Assembly (NCBI GenBank): GCA_963753135.1
Contig: CAVWBA010000001.1
Location: 682,001-746,000, forward strand
Length of the DNA stretch: 64,000 nt
Source of the DNA: Roseiarcus sp963753135
GTDB lineage: Bacteria; Pseudomonadota; Alphaproteobacteria; Rhizobiales; Beijerinckiaceae
Direction of reading: 5' to 3'
The stretch's first letter is position 1; every line of letters begins with the position of its first letter. Shown here piece after piece: positions 1-9,255 of the stretch. A program made the translations under genes and the position numbers. A model generated the notes under the pieces. That model saw only the letters and a program-made list of their open reading frames with translations. It was not told the origin of the DNA and did no database searches.

Positions 1-118
1 AAGCGGGCGTCAATAAGCCTTATTGCTTTCACCTAAACGTGATAGCAATAGGCGCTAAACACGATTATGGGACCGAGCGCGATAGGAGCGCGGTCCTTCT
101 GAAAAGCGGAGCCGGCGA

Positions 119-957
119 ATGATTTCTAGCACCCGTGCCGTAAAGATTCTCAAGAGCGTGCTGCCCCACGGCGTCGTGATGGCCACGATTGGGTCGAAGG
201 CCGTTCGACGAGCGCGCATGTCCGCTCTCTCCCAACAGCCAAGGCCGAACGGCGCCACATACAGCTATCGATCCGCAATTGAGTTTCACTGCGCGCGCGG
301 ACTTCCTCGCGACCACGTCGTGGCGGGCAGCATTCCAGAAGATTCCCTAGCCTTCTGCGGCGCGATTCTCGATGAAACAATCGAGACCGGCCGGCCGCTT
401 CTAGGATTGCACGTGGGCAATTTTGTCGGGAATCTCTCGCTTATTTCGCGGCCTATGCGCGAGGGCGAAACGACAAATCCATAATTGTCTCTATCGATCC
501 CAATCTATCCCATCGTGGCATCGACAATCCGCAGAAACATACGATCGCTCTTTTGAACCATTTCAATCTGCAAAGTAATGTCATTATATGCACCGGATAC
601 TCCGGACAAAAGTCCGTCAGCAATGATGGGCTGTCATTCATCAGCGAGGACGGTTCCGAATACGACTCTCTTGCGCAGTTTTCCGATGAACAATCCTGCC
701 AGAATACGCTGAACAATCTCGCCCTTCTCTATGAATCGCGCTTCGACTTCGCTGTCATGGACGGCAATCATGAAGCGGAGTATCTCCGTTCCGAGGTTGA
801 CGTCGCGCGGCGCCTCCTGACCCCAAACGGCGCGCTTCTGCTTGACGACGTCTCCGAGGCATGGACCGACATCAAGGCGGAATATTCGAGCCTCGCGTCG
901 AGGGGATGGAAACCCTTAGGGGCGGACGGTCGGGTCGGCGTCCTCCAAAAGGTATAG
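119..957 (+). pseudogene. Class I SAM-dependent methyltransferase, frameshifted
   Basis: Two ORFs (119-484 and 553-957) are the halves of one methyltransferase of about 280 residues. The first frame reads to GLHVGNFVG and stops at 484. The next frame, open across 433-552, continues as SLAYFAAYARG and then IIVSIDPNLSHRG, joining the second half. A single-base shift near 430 explains both. The second half has the pattern of Methyltransf_24-type enzymes: an acidic loop after a beta strand (VSIDP), then FDFAVMDGNHEAEYLRSEV and LLDDV. The substrate is unknown. Its position beside a beta-helix protein and an EpsD-like lipoprotein suggests a role in modifying an exported glycan, which is inference. 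The ATG at 119 is used because MISSTRAVKILKSVLPHGVV looks like a real N-terminus, but no strong ribosome-binding site is visible. Confidence 0.6.
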
Positions 958-1071
958 GGGCGGAGCCGCGGCGAAAAACACGCGGAAATCCAAAAGTCGT
1001 GAAAGCTCTGGCGATTCGATGGAACCGCCAGAGGCTCTAGCCCGCGAAGGACTGTGGCGCGATTTTTCGGT

Positions 1072-2742
1072 TCAATACGGGAAGGCATAGGCTCCCGTGG
1101 TGTAAGGAATGGTCCGCGGGAAGCCGGCGATGTCTACGCTCGGCCCTCCTGTGGCTCCGGCGCCAACGGCCTGGGCGGTCGCCTTGAGCTCCACGTAATA
1201 AGTCAGGGTCGACGGACTAAAGTTGACAAATTCGGCCGTCGCCCCGCCCGCATCGATAACGTTGCCGTTCATATAGGTTCCCGGTTGGCTGAGAAATTGT
1301 GCGGCGCCATTGACGTACCACACGATCTCTGGACCGTTGCAGCACATGGCGATGTTGTGATCGGGCACAACGCCGGCATCGCGGGTGTCCACGCTGAGCC
1401 GGCTCGAAATATTGTCCCGTACAATGGTGTTGGTGCTTACCGGGCCCTCGTGTGTTGCGCCGCCAACGCCAATGGTGGCCGCGCAACCTGGCGTCGAAAC
1501 GAGACCGTCCTCGACCACCGTATTGCCAGCGATCAGGCTGTTATGAATGCTCGAGAAGGAGATTCCGGCGCAAGCGCTGGTGATGACGACATTGTTCGTC
1601 ACGGTCATATTCGTCCAGTCCTCGTCGAAGACGTCGATCCCCTGCAGATAAGTCGGGAACGGATTGCTCGCGTCGAGCGCCCGGACGATCAGGTTGCTGT
1701 CGATCAGGATGTTCGAGAAAGCGTTGTAGGCGACGCCTGGAGGCAACGGGCCGTTCTGTCCTTGCATCGCGTCTTCATGACTGCCGTCGCCGACGTCGAC
1801 GTTGTCATGGAGGGTGTTGTGGGTGATCGCGAGGTTGCTCGCGGCATAGTCGACGCCGTCATCGCCGAAGTGGTCAATCGTGTTATTCGAGAGCAGCGAG
1901 TTGTTGGCGGCGAAGATCGCGCCGCTGCGCACGTTTTGGATGTGTGATCCGGTCAAAGAGATGCAGGTCGTATAGGGCACCCCGTTGGCGCCGTTGCCGG
2001 CCGAACCCTCCGCCCAGAAGCCCTGGCGGGCCTGCGCGATCCACTGCGATTGAGACCATCCGGCGGTGCTGTCGGCCGAACTGATCAGCAGGTTCTCCAA
2101 GACGATGTCGGTGGTAGGATACGATGCGCCCTGGTCGGTGATCATGACGAGCGGGTTATTGTTATTGTTCGCGCCCAGGAGGCTCTGCACCTTGACGCCG
2201 TTGAACACCCACTTGTTGGTCGAGCGGATGTAGAGGGTCGTGAACACCGGAACCTGACCCAGAACGGCCTGGACCGTCACCCAGTCCGAGTTGAGGGTCG
2301 GGATGTTAAGGATGCCGCCGGAACTGCTGTTGACGGTCGGCGTTAAGTACTCGCCAAGGACGACATCGCCGTAATTGCCGCTCTTGAGATAGATCGCGTC
2401 GCCGGGCTGGACTGGCGGATTGCCCACCTGGTCCGCGACGACTTCGGCCCTGCCGTTGACGACGTGGTAGTAGGGAACGCTCGACAGCAGCGGGCGCGTA
2501 TAGCCCGGAACCGAAAAGTTGCTGGTGGCCCAGCGACCATCGATGACGCCGGCAATGCTGTTCCACGGACTGAGCAACGAACCGGCGCCCCCTGCGGCCG
2601 GGCTCTTGCCGTTCACCGGATCAAGATACCAGATATGTCTAGGTATAAGCGAGGGGGTAGAGCAGCCACTATAAACTTGGGCTGCCCGTACAGGAACAGT
2701 AAGTGCAACCAACACAACCGCAGCACATGTAAGAGTCTTCAT
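1072..2742 (-). CDS. Secreted right-handed parallel beta-helix protein
   Basis: A protein of about 556 residues starting with a Sec signal peptide (MKTLTCAAVVLVALTVPVRA, cleavage before AQVYSG). The upstream in-frame ATG at 2781 is rejected because an ideal GGAGG lies 7 bases before the ATG at 2742. After a linker, from about residue 190 on, the chain is a series of short Asn-rich coils (SNNTIDHFG, ITHNTLHDN, IDSNLIVRA, VTNNVVITSA, IAGNTVVEDG). That is the signature of right-handed parallel beta-helix (pectate-lyase-like, NosD/PbH1) folds. Such proteins bind, cleave or epimerise extracellular polysaccharide. No catalytic residues can be assigned by eye. Next to the methyltransferase and EpsD genes it is probably an exopolysaccharide-associated lyase or epimerase, but a surface structural role cannot be excluded. 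Confidence 0.75.
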   Translation of the reverse strand: MKTLTCAAVVLVALTVPVRAAQVYSGCSTPSLIPRHIWYLDPVNGKSPAAGGAGSLLSPWNSIAGVIDGRWATSNFSVPGYTRPLLSSVPYYHVVNGRAEVVADQVGNPPVQPGDAIYLKSGNYGDVVLGEYLTPTVNSSSGGILNIPTLNSDWVTVQAVLGQVPVFTTLYIRSTNKWVFNGVKVQSLLGANNNNNPLVMITDQGASYPTTDIVLENLLISSADSTAGWSQSQWIAQARQGFWAEGSAGNGANGVPYTTCISLTGSHIQNVRSGAIFAANNSLLSNNTIDHFGDDGVDYAASNLAITHNTLHDNVDVGDGSHEDAMQGQNGPLPPGVAYNAFSNILIDSNLIVRALDASNPFPTYLQGIDVFDEDWTNMTVTNNVVITSACAGISFSSIHNSLIAGNTVVEDGLVSTPGCAATIGVGGATHEGPVSTNTIVRDNISSRLSVDTRDAGVVPDHNIAMCCNGPEIVWYVNGAAQFLSQPGTYMNGNVIDAGGATAEFVNFSPSTLTYYVELKATAQAVGAGATGGPSVDIAGFPRTIPYTTGAYAFPY

Positions 2743-3175
2743 AATATCCTCCCGCCTTCTGGACCTGGACGGGATGTACAATCTATGTTGACACGCGATG
2801 TTCCTTAACTTTCAAGGCCTAACATTATTGGCGGTATGATAGCGTTGATTTGGTGATTTGATACCGCTGATCCGGCATGATATTTGCTTTGCCACGCTCA
2901 ATCGCAGACACGTCACTTGCCTGAAGGTTTGATGGAGAGGCCTTAAGATCGAGCGAGGTCGCCGCTCGCCGCCCGCCGCGAGCCCCGAAAGGGGCCGAAC
3001 ATCCACAGGGGATCGGGGGCGGCTCTGCGCACGGACGGCCGGGAGGCGCCGACGTGGCGGGCTCGCAGGCGACCGGCCGGCCCCCTCGACATGAGGGGCC
3101 CGGGACGCGTCTCAACCTGCCCTTGCGCGGCGAAGCCCGCCGAGCCTCGGTTTCGCCGCCCGAAGCGTCAGCCGA
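2743..3175. other. Intergenic region, 433 bp
   Basis: Separates two minus-strand genes. It holds the promoter region of the beta-helix gene and, from about 2940 on, very GC-rich sequence with several short inverted repeats (GAGCCCCGAAAGGGGC and similar). No convincing coding frame was found on either strand. The only element worth naming is a sigma-54-like site at 2874-2887, listed separately. Confidence 0.5.
2872..2889 (+). promoter_or_regulatory. Possible sigma-54 promoter without an obvious gene
   Basis: CGGCATGATATTTGCTT fits the sigma-54 consensus: GG at 2874-2875 and GC at 2886-2887, exactly 10 bases apart, followed by T. On the plus strand the next 1.7 kb contain only genes on the opposite strand, so a transcript from here would be an sRNA or antisense RNA. 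It may be a chance match. Confidence 0.2.
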
Positions 3176-4189
3176 TCAGTTCTTCGGCTGCTCTTTTTGG
3201 GTTTCCCCGCCGGGAGTATCGGTCGCCGGCGGCGCGCCCGGCGCAGCCGCGCCCTCGGTCCCAGGCGTCGGTGCGGCGCCGGGCGTCGCCGCGCCATCCG
3301 TTGCGGGCGCCGGCGTGACGGCGGCCGACATGATGTGGGCGTAGTTTCCCTCGAACTTCGCATCCGCCAGCGCGGCCTTGGTGATCTCTTCAGCGTCCTT
3401 CCTGCCGATGTCGACCCGAAGCTCGCGTTTCGCGAACGCGTCGGCCTGCTCGGCGGTGAGCGGCTTTTGGTCGACGGACGCCACCTTGAAGAAGCTTGCG
3501 CTCCCTCTTGAACGGATGAAGAAAATGTCGTCGGGTTTGCGGGCGTCCAGCACCTTCAGCATCTCGGGCGGCATTGTCGCGCTGTCCAAGGTCGCCGTGC
3601 CGCGGTTGAACTTGATATTCATTTCGTTCAGCTTCCCTTCAACCTGATCCAGCGACTTGAAATCCTTCGTCGCCGCCGCCAGCGCCTCCACGTCCTTGGG
3701 CGTCGGGAAAGAAATCTGATCGACCTGGAACAGCTCCCGCTGGTCGAACCGCTTCGGATGGCCCTGGATGTAGCTGTCGATTTCGTTCTTCGAAACCGAG
3801 CTCATCTTGGACGACAGGTCCCGCTGAACGAAGGCGCCGGCAAGGATCTGCTCACGGGCGCGCAAAAGATCGAGATGCACGGTCGGTTCGCGATCGAGCT
3901 TCGCCGCGACCGCCTGCTGGACCAGATATTTGCGTTCGACGATGCGCGACAGCGCCGCCTTGATGATCGCGTCGCTACGCTTATCGACGGGCACGTTGGC
4001 GAGGCGGAGCTCGTTGTCGAGCTCCTGCTGCGTCACATCGTCCGGGCCGACATGAGCGATGACCTGGCCGACCACGGCGGGCTCCGCTTGCTTCCTGCCG
4101 CATCCGGCGAGCAGCATCGCCACGGGCAGCGCGCATGCGATTGCAGCAATGCGCAACCGGCGCCGAGACATTGGCGTTATGTGCAGCAA
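3176..4189 (-). CDS. EpsD-family peptidyl-prolyl cis-trans isomerase lipoprotein
   Basis: A 337-residue lipoprotein. Residues 8-30 form a signal peptide ending in the lipobox LLAGC, so Cys30 would be the acylated N-terminus of the mature protein. The body (about 40-270) resembles the SurA/PpiC-like chaperone and parvulin layout of EpsD proteins, with an N-terminal helical region (VTQQELDNELRLANV, ALSRIVERKYLVQQAV) followed by a PPIase-like domain. The last 50 residues are a Pro/Ala/Gly-rich tail. The TTG at 4189 is preferred over the ATG at 4171 because GGAGAAGAG ends just upstream of TTG. EpsD proteins normally sit in exopolysaccharide clusters and help secrete or assemble the export machinery. 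That fits the beta-helix and methyltransferase neighbours. Confidence 0.75.
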   Translation of the reverse strand: MLHITPMSRRRLRIAAIACALPVAMLLAGCGRKQAEPAVVGQVIAHVGPDDVTQQELDNELRLANVPVDKRSDAIIKAALSRIVERKYLVQQAVAAKLDREPTVHLDLLRAREQILAGAFVQRDLSSKMSSVSKNEIDSYIQGHPKRFDQRELFQVDQISFPTPKDVEALAAATKDFKSLDQVEGKLNEMNIKFNRGTATLDSATMPPEMLKVLDARKPDDIFFIRSRGSASFFKVASVDQKPLTAEQADAFAKRELRVDIGRKDAEEITKAALADAKFEGNYAHIMSAAVTPAPATDGAATPGAAPTPGTEGAAAPGAPPATDTPGGETQKEQPKN

Positions 4190-4638
4190 AACTCTTCTCC
4201 TGAGTTACAGCGAGACGACGCCCGGACGCGGGACTATCGCGAAATCGTGACGAAAGCCCCAGCGGTCAACGAACCGAACCCCGCGCCGCCAAGCCTGAGC
4301 CTACGCCCGGATCTGCTAGCATATTTTACCCGGCTTTCGCACCGACCAATGTGTCGAGCGGCCCTGCGCGCGCAATAAACATAATATACGTGATATTCCG
4401 TTCGTACAACTATCGGACAACCATGGCAAGGGCAGCCAGCTCACCGGAGCCAAAATCAACCAGATTAGTCTGTTCTGCGGCAAAGTGTTGAGGTTGATTA
4501 GAATCAATGATGACCTAAACATGATCAAGTATTTCAGCGCTTAAACTGGTTTATGAAATCCTTACGCCCGACCCCCCAATTCGTAATCGAAAGCTTACGC
4601 GGGCCGGCGGTAAGAGCCGCGCCAGCAAGGAGACGATC
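4190..4638. other. Intergenic region upstream of kdp, 449 bp
   Basis: Divergent spacer between the EpsD-like gene and the kdp operon. Bases 4310-4560 are clearly more AT-rich than the surroundings, as expected for a promoter region. The segment CTTACGC occurs twice (4561-4567 and 4594-4600), 33 bases apart, and could be a direct-repeat operator for KdpE, but the alphaproteobacterial KdpE site is not recognised here with confidence. A 70-codon minus-strand frame at 4316-4528 has no family features and is not called. Confidence 0.4.
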
Positions 4639-4722
4639 ATGCTCGACGTCGCGTTCGTGGCGCTCGGTTTAGCTTTTTTGGCGTTGATGGGCGTCTATGC
4701 GCACGCCCTACGCCAGCTTTAG
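4639..4722 (+). CDS. Small membrane protein upstream of kdpF
   Basis: A 27-residue ORF (begins MLDVAFVALG, ends YAHALRQL) with a strong Shine-Dalgarno (AAGGAG ending 7 bases before ATG). It is one hydrophobic helix with a basic tail, so it should insert as a single-pass membrane peptide. It sits 9 bases before kdpF, co-oriented with the K+-ATPase genes. Similar tiny ORFs precede kdpF in other alphaproteobacteria. Its role is unproven: it may be a second stabilising peptide of the KdpFABC complex or a leader whose translation couples to kdpF. The start and stop are unambiguous. Confidence 0.6.
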   Translation: MLDVAFVALGLAFLALMGVYAHALRQL

Positions 4723-4731
4723 GGGCGGGAG

Positions 4732-4818
4732 ATGGGTGAACCGATCATCGGACTGGTCGTCGCCATCGGGCTCGGCCTCTACCTCCTCTACACGCTGATC
4801 CGTCCGGAAAAATTCTAG
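4732..4818 (+). CDS. kdpF: Potassium-transporting ATPase subunit KdpF
   Basis: A 28-residue peptide with a single membrane helix and the family C-terminal signature LLYTLIRPEKF. KdpF binds and stabilises the KdpABC complex in the inner membrane. A GGGCGGGAG ribosome-binding region precedes the ATG at 4732. It lies 17 bases before kdpA and 9 after the 27-residue ORF, so all are surely co-transcribed. Its length equals the usual family length of about 29 residues. Confidence 0.85.
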   Translation: MGEPIIGLVVAIGLGLYLLYTLIRPEKF

Positions 4819-4835
4819 ATCAAAAAGGTGATGCG

Positions 4836-6545
4836 ATGACGCTTGTAGGCTGGGCGCAGATCGCGCTGACGCTCGTTCTGGTCGTTGGCTGCGCCATTCC
4901 GCTCAGCAAATTCATTGCCGGCGTATACGCGGGCGAGAGAAGCTTCCTCACTCCCGTCCTCGGACCGGTCGAGCGCGGCTTTTACCGCCTGGCCGGGGTG
5001 GACCCGGCCCGCGAGCAGGACTGGTTCGCCTATACGATCGCGATGGTCGTCTTTTCCGTCGCCGGATTCCTGTCGCTCTACGCCATCCAGAGGCTGCAAA
5101 GCTTTCTGCCGCTGAACCCGCGCGGCTTCGACGCCGTCGCGCCTGACCTCGCCTTCAACACGTCGGTGAGTTTCATCACCAACACCAACTGGCAGAACTA
5201 CAGCGGCGAGACGACGATGAGTCATCTCACCCAGATGCTCGGCCTCACCGTGCATAACTTCCTGTCGGCGGCGACGGGGCTGGCGATGGCTTTCGCGTTG
5301 GTTCGCGCCTTCGCGCGTTCGTCTGCGACCACCGTGGGGAATTTCTGGGTCGATGTGACCCGCATCACGCTTTACATCCTCCTGCCGATCTCGGTCGTCG
5401 GGGCGCTGGTGTTCGTCGCTTTGGGCATGCCGCAAACGCTCGCCGGCGCCGTGGACGCGACGACGCTCGAGGGCGTTAAGCAGACCATTTCGATCGGGCC
5501 GGTCGCGAGCCAGGAGATCATCAAGGAGCTCGGGACCAACGGCGGCGGCTTCTTCAACGCCAACGCCGCTCATCCGTTCGAGAACCCCAACGCCTGGACC
5601 AACATTCTCGAGATCTGGGCGCTGCTCTTGATCCCCGTCGCCTCGGTTCTCGCTTTCGGCCGCGCGGTCGGCGAGATGCGTCAGGGATGGGCCATTCTAG
5701 CGGCGATGGCGATTTTTTTCATCGTCGGCGTCGGCGTCGCCTATTGGTCGGAGACCGCCGGAAATCCGATCCTGACAGCGCAGGGCGTGGACCCGTCGGC
5801 GGGCAATCTCGAAGGCAAGGAGATTCGCAACGGTCAGGCGATGTCCGTTCTTTACGTGACGGCCACCTCCGGCACCAGCACCGGGTCGGTCAACACGATG
5901 CACGATTCGCTGACGCCGCTCGCGGGCATGGTCCCGATGTTCAACCTGCTCGCCGGCTGCATCTGGCCCGGCGGCGTCGGCGCGGGCCTTTATGGTTTCC
6001 TCGTGCTCGCGATCATCGCGGTGTTCGTCGCCGGTCTGATGGTCGGCCGCACGCCCGAATATCTCGGCAAGAAGATCGAAGTGCGCGAGATGAAATTCGC
6101 GATGCTGGCGGTGCTGATCTATCCGCTGGCGGTGCTCGGCCTCACGGGCGCTTCCGTGCTGCTGCAGACCGCGCTTGATAGCATGAACAATAGCGGCCCG
6201 CATGGCCTCTCTGAGATCCTCTATGCCTACGCGTCGGCCAACGCGAACAACGGCTCGGCCTTCGCCGGCCTGAACGGCAATACGCTCTGGTTCAACTCGA
6301 CGCTCGGCATTGTGATGCTGCTCGGCCGCTTCGCTTATGTCGTGCCGGTGCTGGCGATGGCCGGATCGCTGGCCGCCAAGAAGAAGATCCCGGCTTCGTC
6401 GGGGACCTTCCCGACCGACGGGCCGCTGTTCGTCGGCCTGTTGGTCGGCGTGATCGTCATTCTCTACCTCCTGCAATATTTCCCGGCGCTCTCGCTGGCG
6501 CCGATCGTCGAGCACTTCCTGATGCTCGGCGGCAAGACCTTCTGA
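4836..6545 (+). CDS. kdpA: Potassium-transporting ATPase subunit KdpA
   Basis: The 569-residue K+-selective channel-like subunit of the Kdp P-type ATPase. About ten membrane helices are visible. The four selectivity-filter regions typical of the K+ transporter superfamily can be followed: NTNWQNYSGE, GTNGGGFFNAN, TSGTSTGSVN and NANNGSAFAGL. KdpA binds and passes K+ from the periplasm toward the KdpB pump. Length and motifs are normal for the family and the frame is intact. It is the second gene of kdpFABC and is followed by kdpB after 15 bases. Confidence 0.95.
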   Translation: MTLVGWAQIALTLVLVVGCAIPLSKFIAGVYAGERSFLTPVLGPVERGFYRLAGVDPAREQDWFAYTIAMVVFSVAGFLSLYAIQRLQSFLPLNPRGFDAVAPDLAFNTSVSFITNTNWQNYSGETTMSHLTQMLGLTVHNFLSAATGLAMAFALVRAFARSSATTVGNFWVDVTRITLYILLPISVVGALVFVALGMPQTLAGAVDATTLEGVKQTISIGPVASQEIIKELGTNGGGFFNANAAHPFENPNAWTNILEIWALLLIPVASVLAFGRAVGEMRQGWAILAAMAIFFIVGVGVAYWSETAGNPILTAQGVDPSAGNLEGKEIRNGQAMSVLYVTATSGTSTGSVNTMHDSLTPLAGMVPMFNLLAGCIWPGGVGAGLYGFLVLAIIAVFVAGLMVGRTPEYLGKKIEVREMKFAMLAVLIYPLAVLGLTGASVLLQTALDSMNNSGPHGLSEILYAYASANANNGSAFAGLNGNTLWFNSTLGIVMLLGRFAYVVPVLAMAGSLAAKKKIPASSGTFPTDGPLFVGLLVGVIVILYLLQYFPALSLAPIVEHFLMLGGKTF

Positions 6546-6560
6546 TCGGAGATGAAGACA

Positions 6561-8616
6561 ATGGCTTCGAAAGCCAAGCCGCAAGGCCTGTTCGACGGCA
6601 AGATCGTCGCCGCCGCCGCGGTCGACGCGCTGCGCAAGCTCGACCCGCGCGCGCTCATGAAGAACCCGGTCATCTTCGTCACCGAAGTGGTGTCGCTGAT
6701 GGTGACCCTGTTCTTCATCCGCGACCTTGTCGACCCAGAACGGCATGGCGTCGTTTTCGGGCCAGATCGCCGCCTGGCTGTGGTTCACGGTGCTGTTCGC
6801 CAATTTCGCCGAGGCCGTCGCCGAAGGACGCGGCAAGGCGCAAGCCGACGCTTTGCGCAGCACGCGCAGCGACACGCGCGCCAAACGCTATGTCGATCCG
6901 GCGAATCTCGGCGGCCTCGTCGAAGGCGTCAACGCGCTCGATCTTCGCTTGGGCGATGTGGTGCTGGTCGAGGCCGGGGAGGTCATTCCCGGCGACGGCG
7001 ACATTGTCGAAGGGGTCGCATCGGTCAATGAATCGGCGATTACCGGCGAGTCGGCGCCCGTCATCCGCGAAGCGGGCGGCGACCGTTCGGCCGTCACCGG
7101 CGGGACGACGGTGCTGTCCGATTTCATCAAGGTCAGGATCACCGCCGCGCCGGGCTCGACCTTCATCGACCGGATGATCGCGCTGGTCGAGGGCGCCGAG
7201 AGGCAAAAGACGCCGAACGAACTGGCGCTGTCCATTCTGCTCGCCGGGCTCACCATCATCTTTCTGATCGTCTGCGTCACCCTATGGCCGATCGCGAAAT
7301 ATTCGGGGACTGTCCTGTCCGCGACCGTCTTGATCGCGCTCCTCGTCTGCCTCATTCCGACGACGATCGGCGGGCTTCTGTCGGCGATCGGCATCGCCGG
7401 CATGGATCGGCTTGTGCGTTTCAATGTCATTGCGACTTCCGGCCGCGCGGTCGAGGCGGCGGGCGACGTCGATACGCTCTTGCTCGATAAGACCGGGACG
7501 ATCACCTTCGGCAATCGCATGGCGACCGAGTTTTTGCCGGTCAATGGCGTGCGGGCCGAGGACCTCGCCGCCGCGGCGCTCGCCTCGAGCCTGGCCGACG
7601 ATACCCCCGAGGGAAGGTCGATCGTCGCTCTCGCCAAGAGCGACTTCGGCCTTGCGGAGCCGAAGCTCGATCCGCAGAAGACCGTCGTCGTTCCCTTCAC
7701 GGCGCAGACCCGCATTTCGGGCGTCGACGTCGCAGGCGGCTGGATCCGCAAAGGCGCAATTGACTCGATCCTTCGCCATCTCAAGCTGCCGATTGAGAGA
7801 ACGCCGCCCGAGTTCCGTCAGGCGGTCGAGCGCGTCGCGATGTCTGGCGCCACGCCGCTCGCGGTCGCCGAGGACGGCCGGCTCATGGGCGTCATCCATC
7901 TGAAAGACATCGTGAAGCCCGGCATCAAGGAGCGTTTCGCGGCCATGCGCGCGATGGGCATCCGGACCGTGATGGTGACGGGCGACAATCCCGTCACGGC
8001 GGCCGCGATCGCGTCCGAAGCCGGCGTCGACGACTTTCTCGCCGAGGCGACCCCGGAGGACAAGCTCGCTTATATCCGCAAGGAGCAGTCCGGCGGCCGG
8101 CTGATCGCCATGTGCGGCGACGGGACCAACGATGCGCCGGCGCTCGCTCAAGCCGATGTGGGCGTCGCTATGCAGACCGGCACGCAAGCGGCGCGCGAAG
8201 CCGGCAACATGGTCGATCTCGACTCCAATCCAACGAAACTCATCGAAATCGTCGAGATCGGGAAGCAGCTCCTGATGACGCGCGGCTCGCTCACGACCTT
8301 CTCGATCGCCAATGACGTCGCCAAATATTTCGCCATCCTGCCGGCCATGTTCGCCGCGACCTATCCGGTTCTCGGAACGCTCAATGTGATGCGCCTCGCG
8401 TCGTCGCAGTCGGCGATCCTCTCCGCCGTCATCTTCAACGCCCTCATCATCATCGCCCTGATCCCGCTGGCTCTGAAGGGCGTCGCCTACCGGCCGATCG
8501 GCGCGGCGGCGCTGCTCAGGCGCAATCTCCTCATCTATGGCCTGGGCGGCCTGATCCTGCCCTTCATCGGCATCAAGGCGATCGACGTTGTCGTCGCCGC
8601 CCTCCACCTCGCTTAA
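6561..8616 (+). pseudogene. kdpB: Potassium-transporting P-type ATPase subunit KdpB, frameshifted
   Basis: The catalytic subunit of Kdp, split by a one-base shift near 6729. The first frame reads from 6561 through LFFIRDLV. The protein then continues in the next frame as STQNGMASFSGQIAAWLWFTVLFANFAEAVAEG. Removing one base at 6728-6730 restores a normal KdpB of about 685 residues. All P-type ATPase hallmarks are present: the TGES-type loop (ITGESAP), the phosphorylated Asp of DKTGT (codon 7486-7488), and TGDNPVTAAAIA and GDGTNDAPAL in the P domain. GGAG lies 9 bases before the ATG at 6561; the ATG at 6552 is too close to it. Because kdpA, C, D and E are intact, a sequencing error is likely. 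If real, the strain has no working Kdp pump. Confidence 0.85.
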
Positions 8617-8633
8617 AGTATGAGGCCAGACCC

Positions 8634-9239
8634 ATGCTCCAGCACATACGCCCCGCGCTCGTCCTCATCGTTCTGTTCAGCGTCCTTACCGGCCTCGTCT
8701 ATCCGTTGGCGGTGACCGGGATCGCTCAGATCGCCCTGCCCTATCAGGCGAACGGAAGCCTGATCGAAAGGAACGGCGTCGTCATCGGCTCGGCGCTGAT
8801 CGGGCAGTGGTTCAAGAGCGACCGCTATTTCCACCCGCGTCCCTCCGCCACCACCGACACCGATCCCAACGATTCAACCAAGACGATCGACGCGCCCTAC
8901 AACGCCGCCAATTCATCCGGCTCGAATCTTGGCCCAACCTCGCAAAAGCTGGTCGACCGCGTGAAGGGCGGCGTCGAGGCTTGGCGCGCGATGGCGGGCC
9001 AAGGCCCGGTTCCCGCCGACGCGGTGACGACGTCAGCTTCCGGGCTCGATCCCGATATCTCGCCGGAGACGGCCTTGGGCCAGGTCGCCTCGGTGGCGAA
9101 GGCGCGGGGCTTGCCCGAGGACAAGGTGCGGGCTTTGGTCGAAGGCGCGATCGACGGTCGGGCTTTAGGATTGATCGGCGAGCCGAGAGTCAATGTTTTG
9201 CGGCTGAATTTGGCGCTGGATGGGTTAAAAGCGTCATGA
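8634..9239 (+). CDS. kdpC: Potassium-transporting ATPase subunit KdpC
   Basis: A 201-residue subunit with one N-terminal membrane helix (about residues 7-29, LVLIVLFSVLTGLVYPLAVTG) and a periplasmic domain. Family landmarks include RPSATTDTDPN and YNAANSSGSNLGPTS, then DAVTTSASGLDPDISPE near residue 140. KdpC assists assembly and K+ affinity of the Kdp ATPase. It lies 17 bases after kdpB and 16 before kdpD. Length is typical (about 190-205). Confidence 0.95.
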   Translation: MLQHIRPALVLIVLFSVLTGLVYPLAVTGIAQIALPYQANGSLIERNGVVIGSALIGQWFKSDRYFHPRPSATTDTDPNDSTKTIDAPYNAANSSGSNLGPTSQKLVDRVKGGVEAWRAMAGQGPVPADAVTTSASGLDPDISPETALGQVASVAKARGLPEDKVRALVEGAIDGRALGLIGEPRVNVLRLNLALDGLKAS

Positions 9240-9255
9240 CGACCCATGAGCGCCG

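Noticed and set aside
4316..4528. A 70-codon minus-strand ORF upstream of kdp
   Set aside because: No ribosome-binding site or family features, in an AT-rich promoter region.
6727..6760. Programmed ribosomal frameshift in kdpB
   Set aside because: No slippery heptamer or downstream pseudoknot was visible, KdpB is not known to use recoding, and similar breaks occur in many unrelated genes here.
5697..6884. Long antisense frames inside the kdp genes and others of this kind (7282-8607, 10411-11283, 13225-14541)
   Set aside because: Arg/His/Asp-rich shadow composition, no families, opposite to clearly coding frames; typical of GC-rich DNA.
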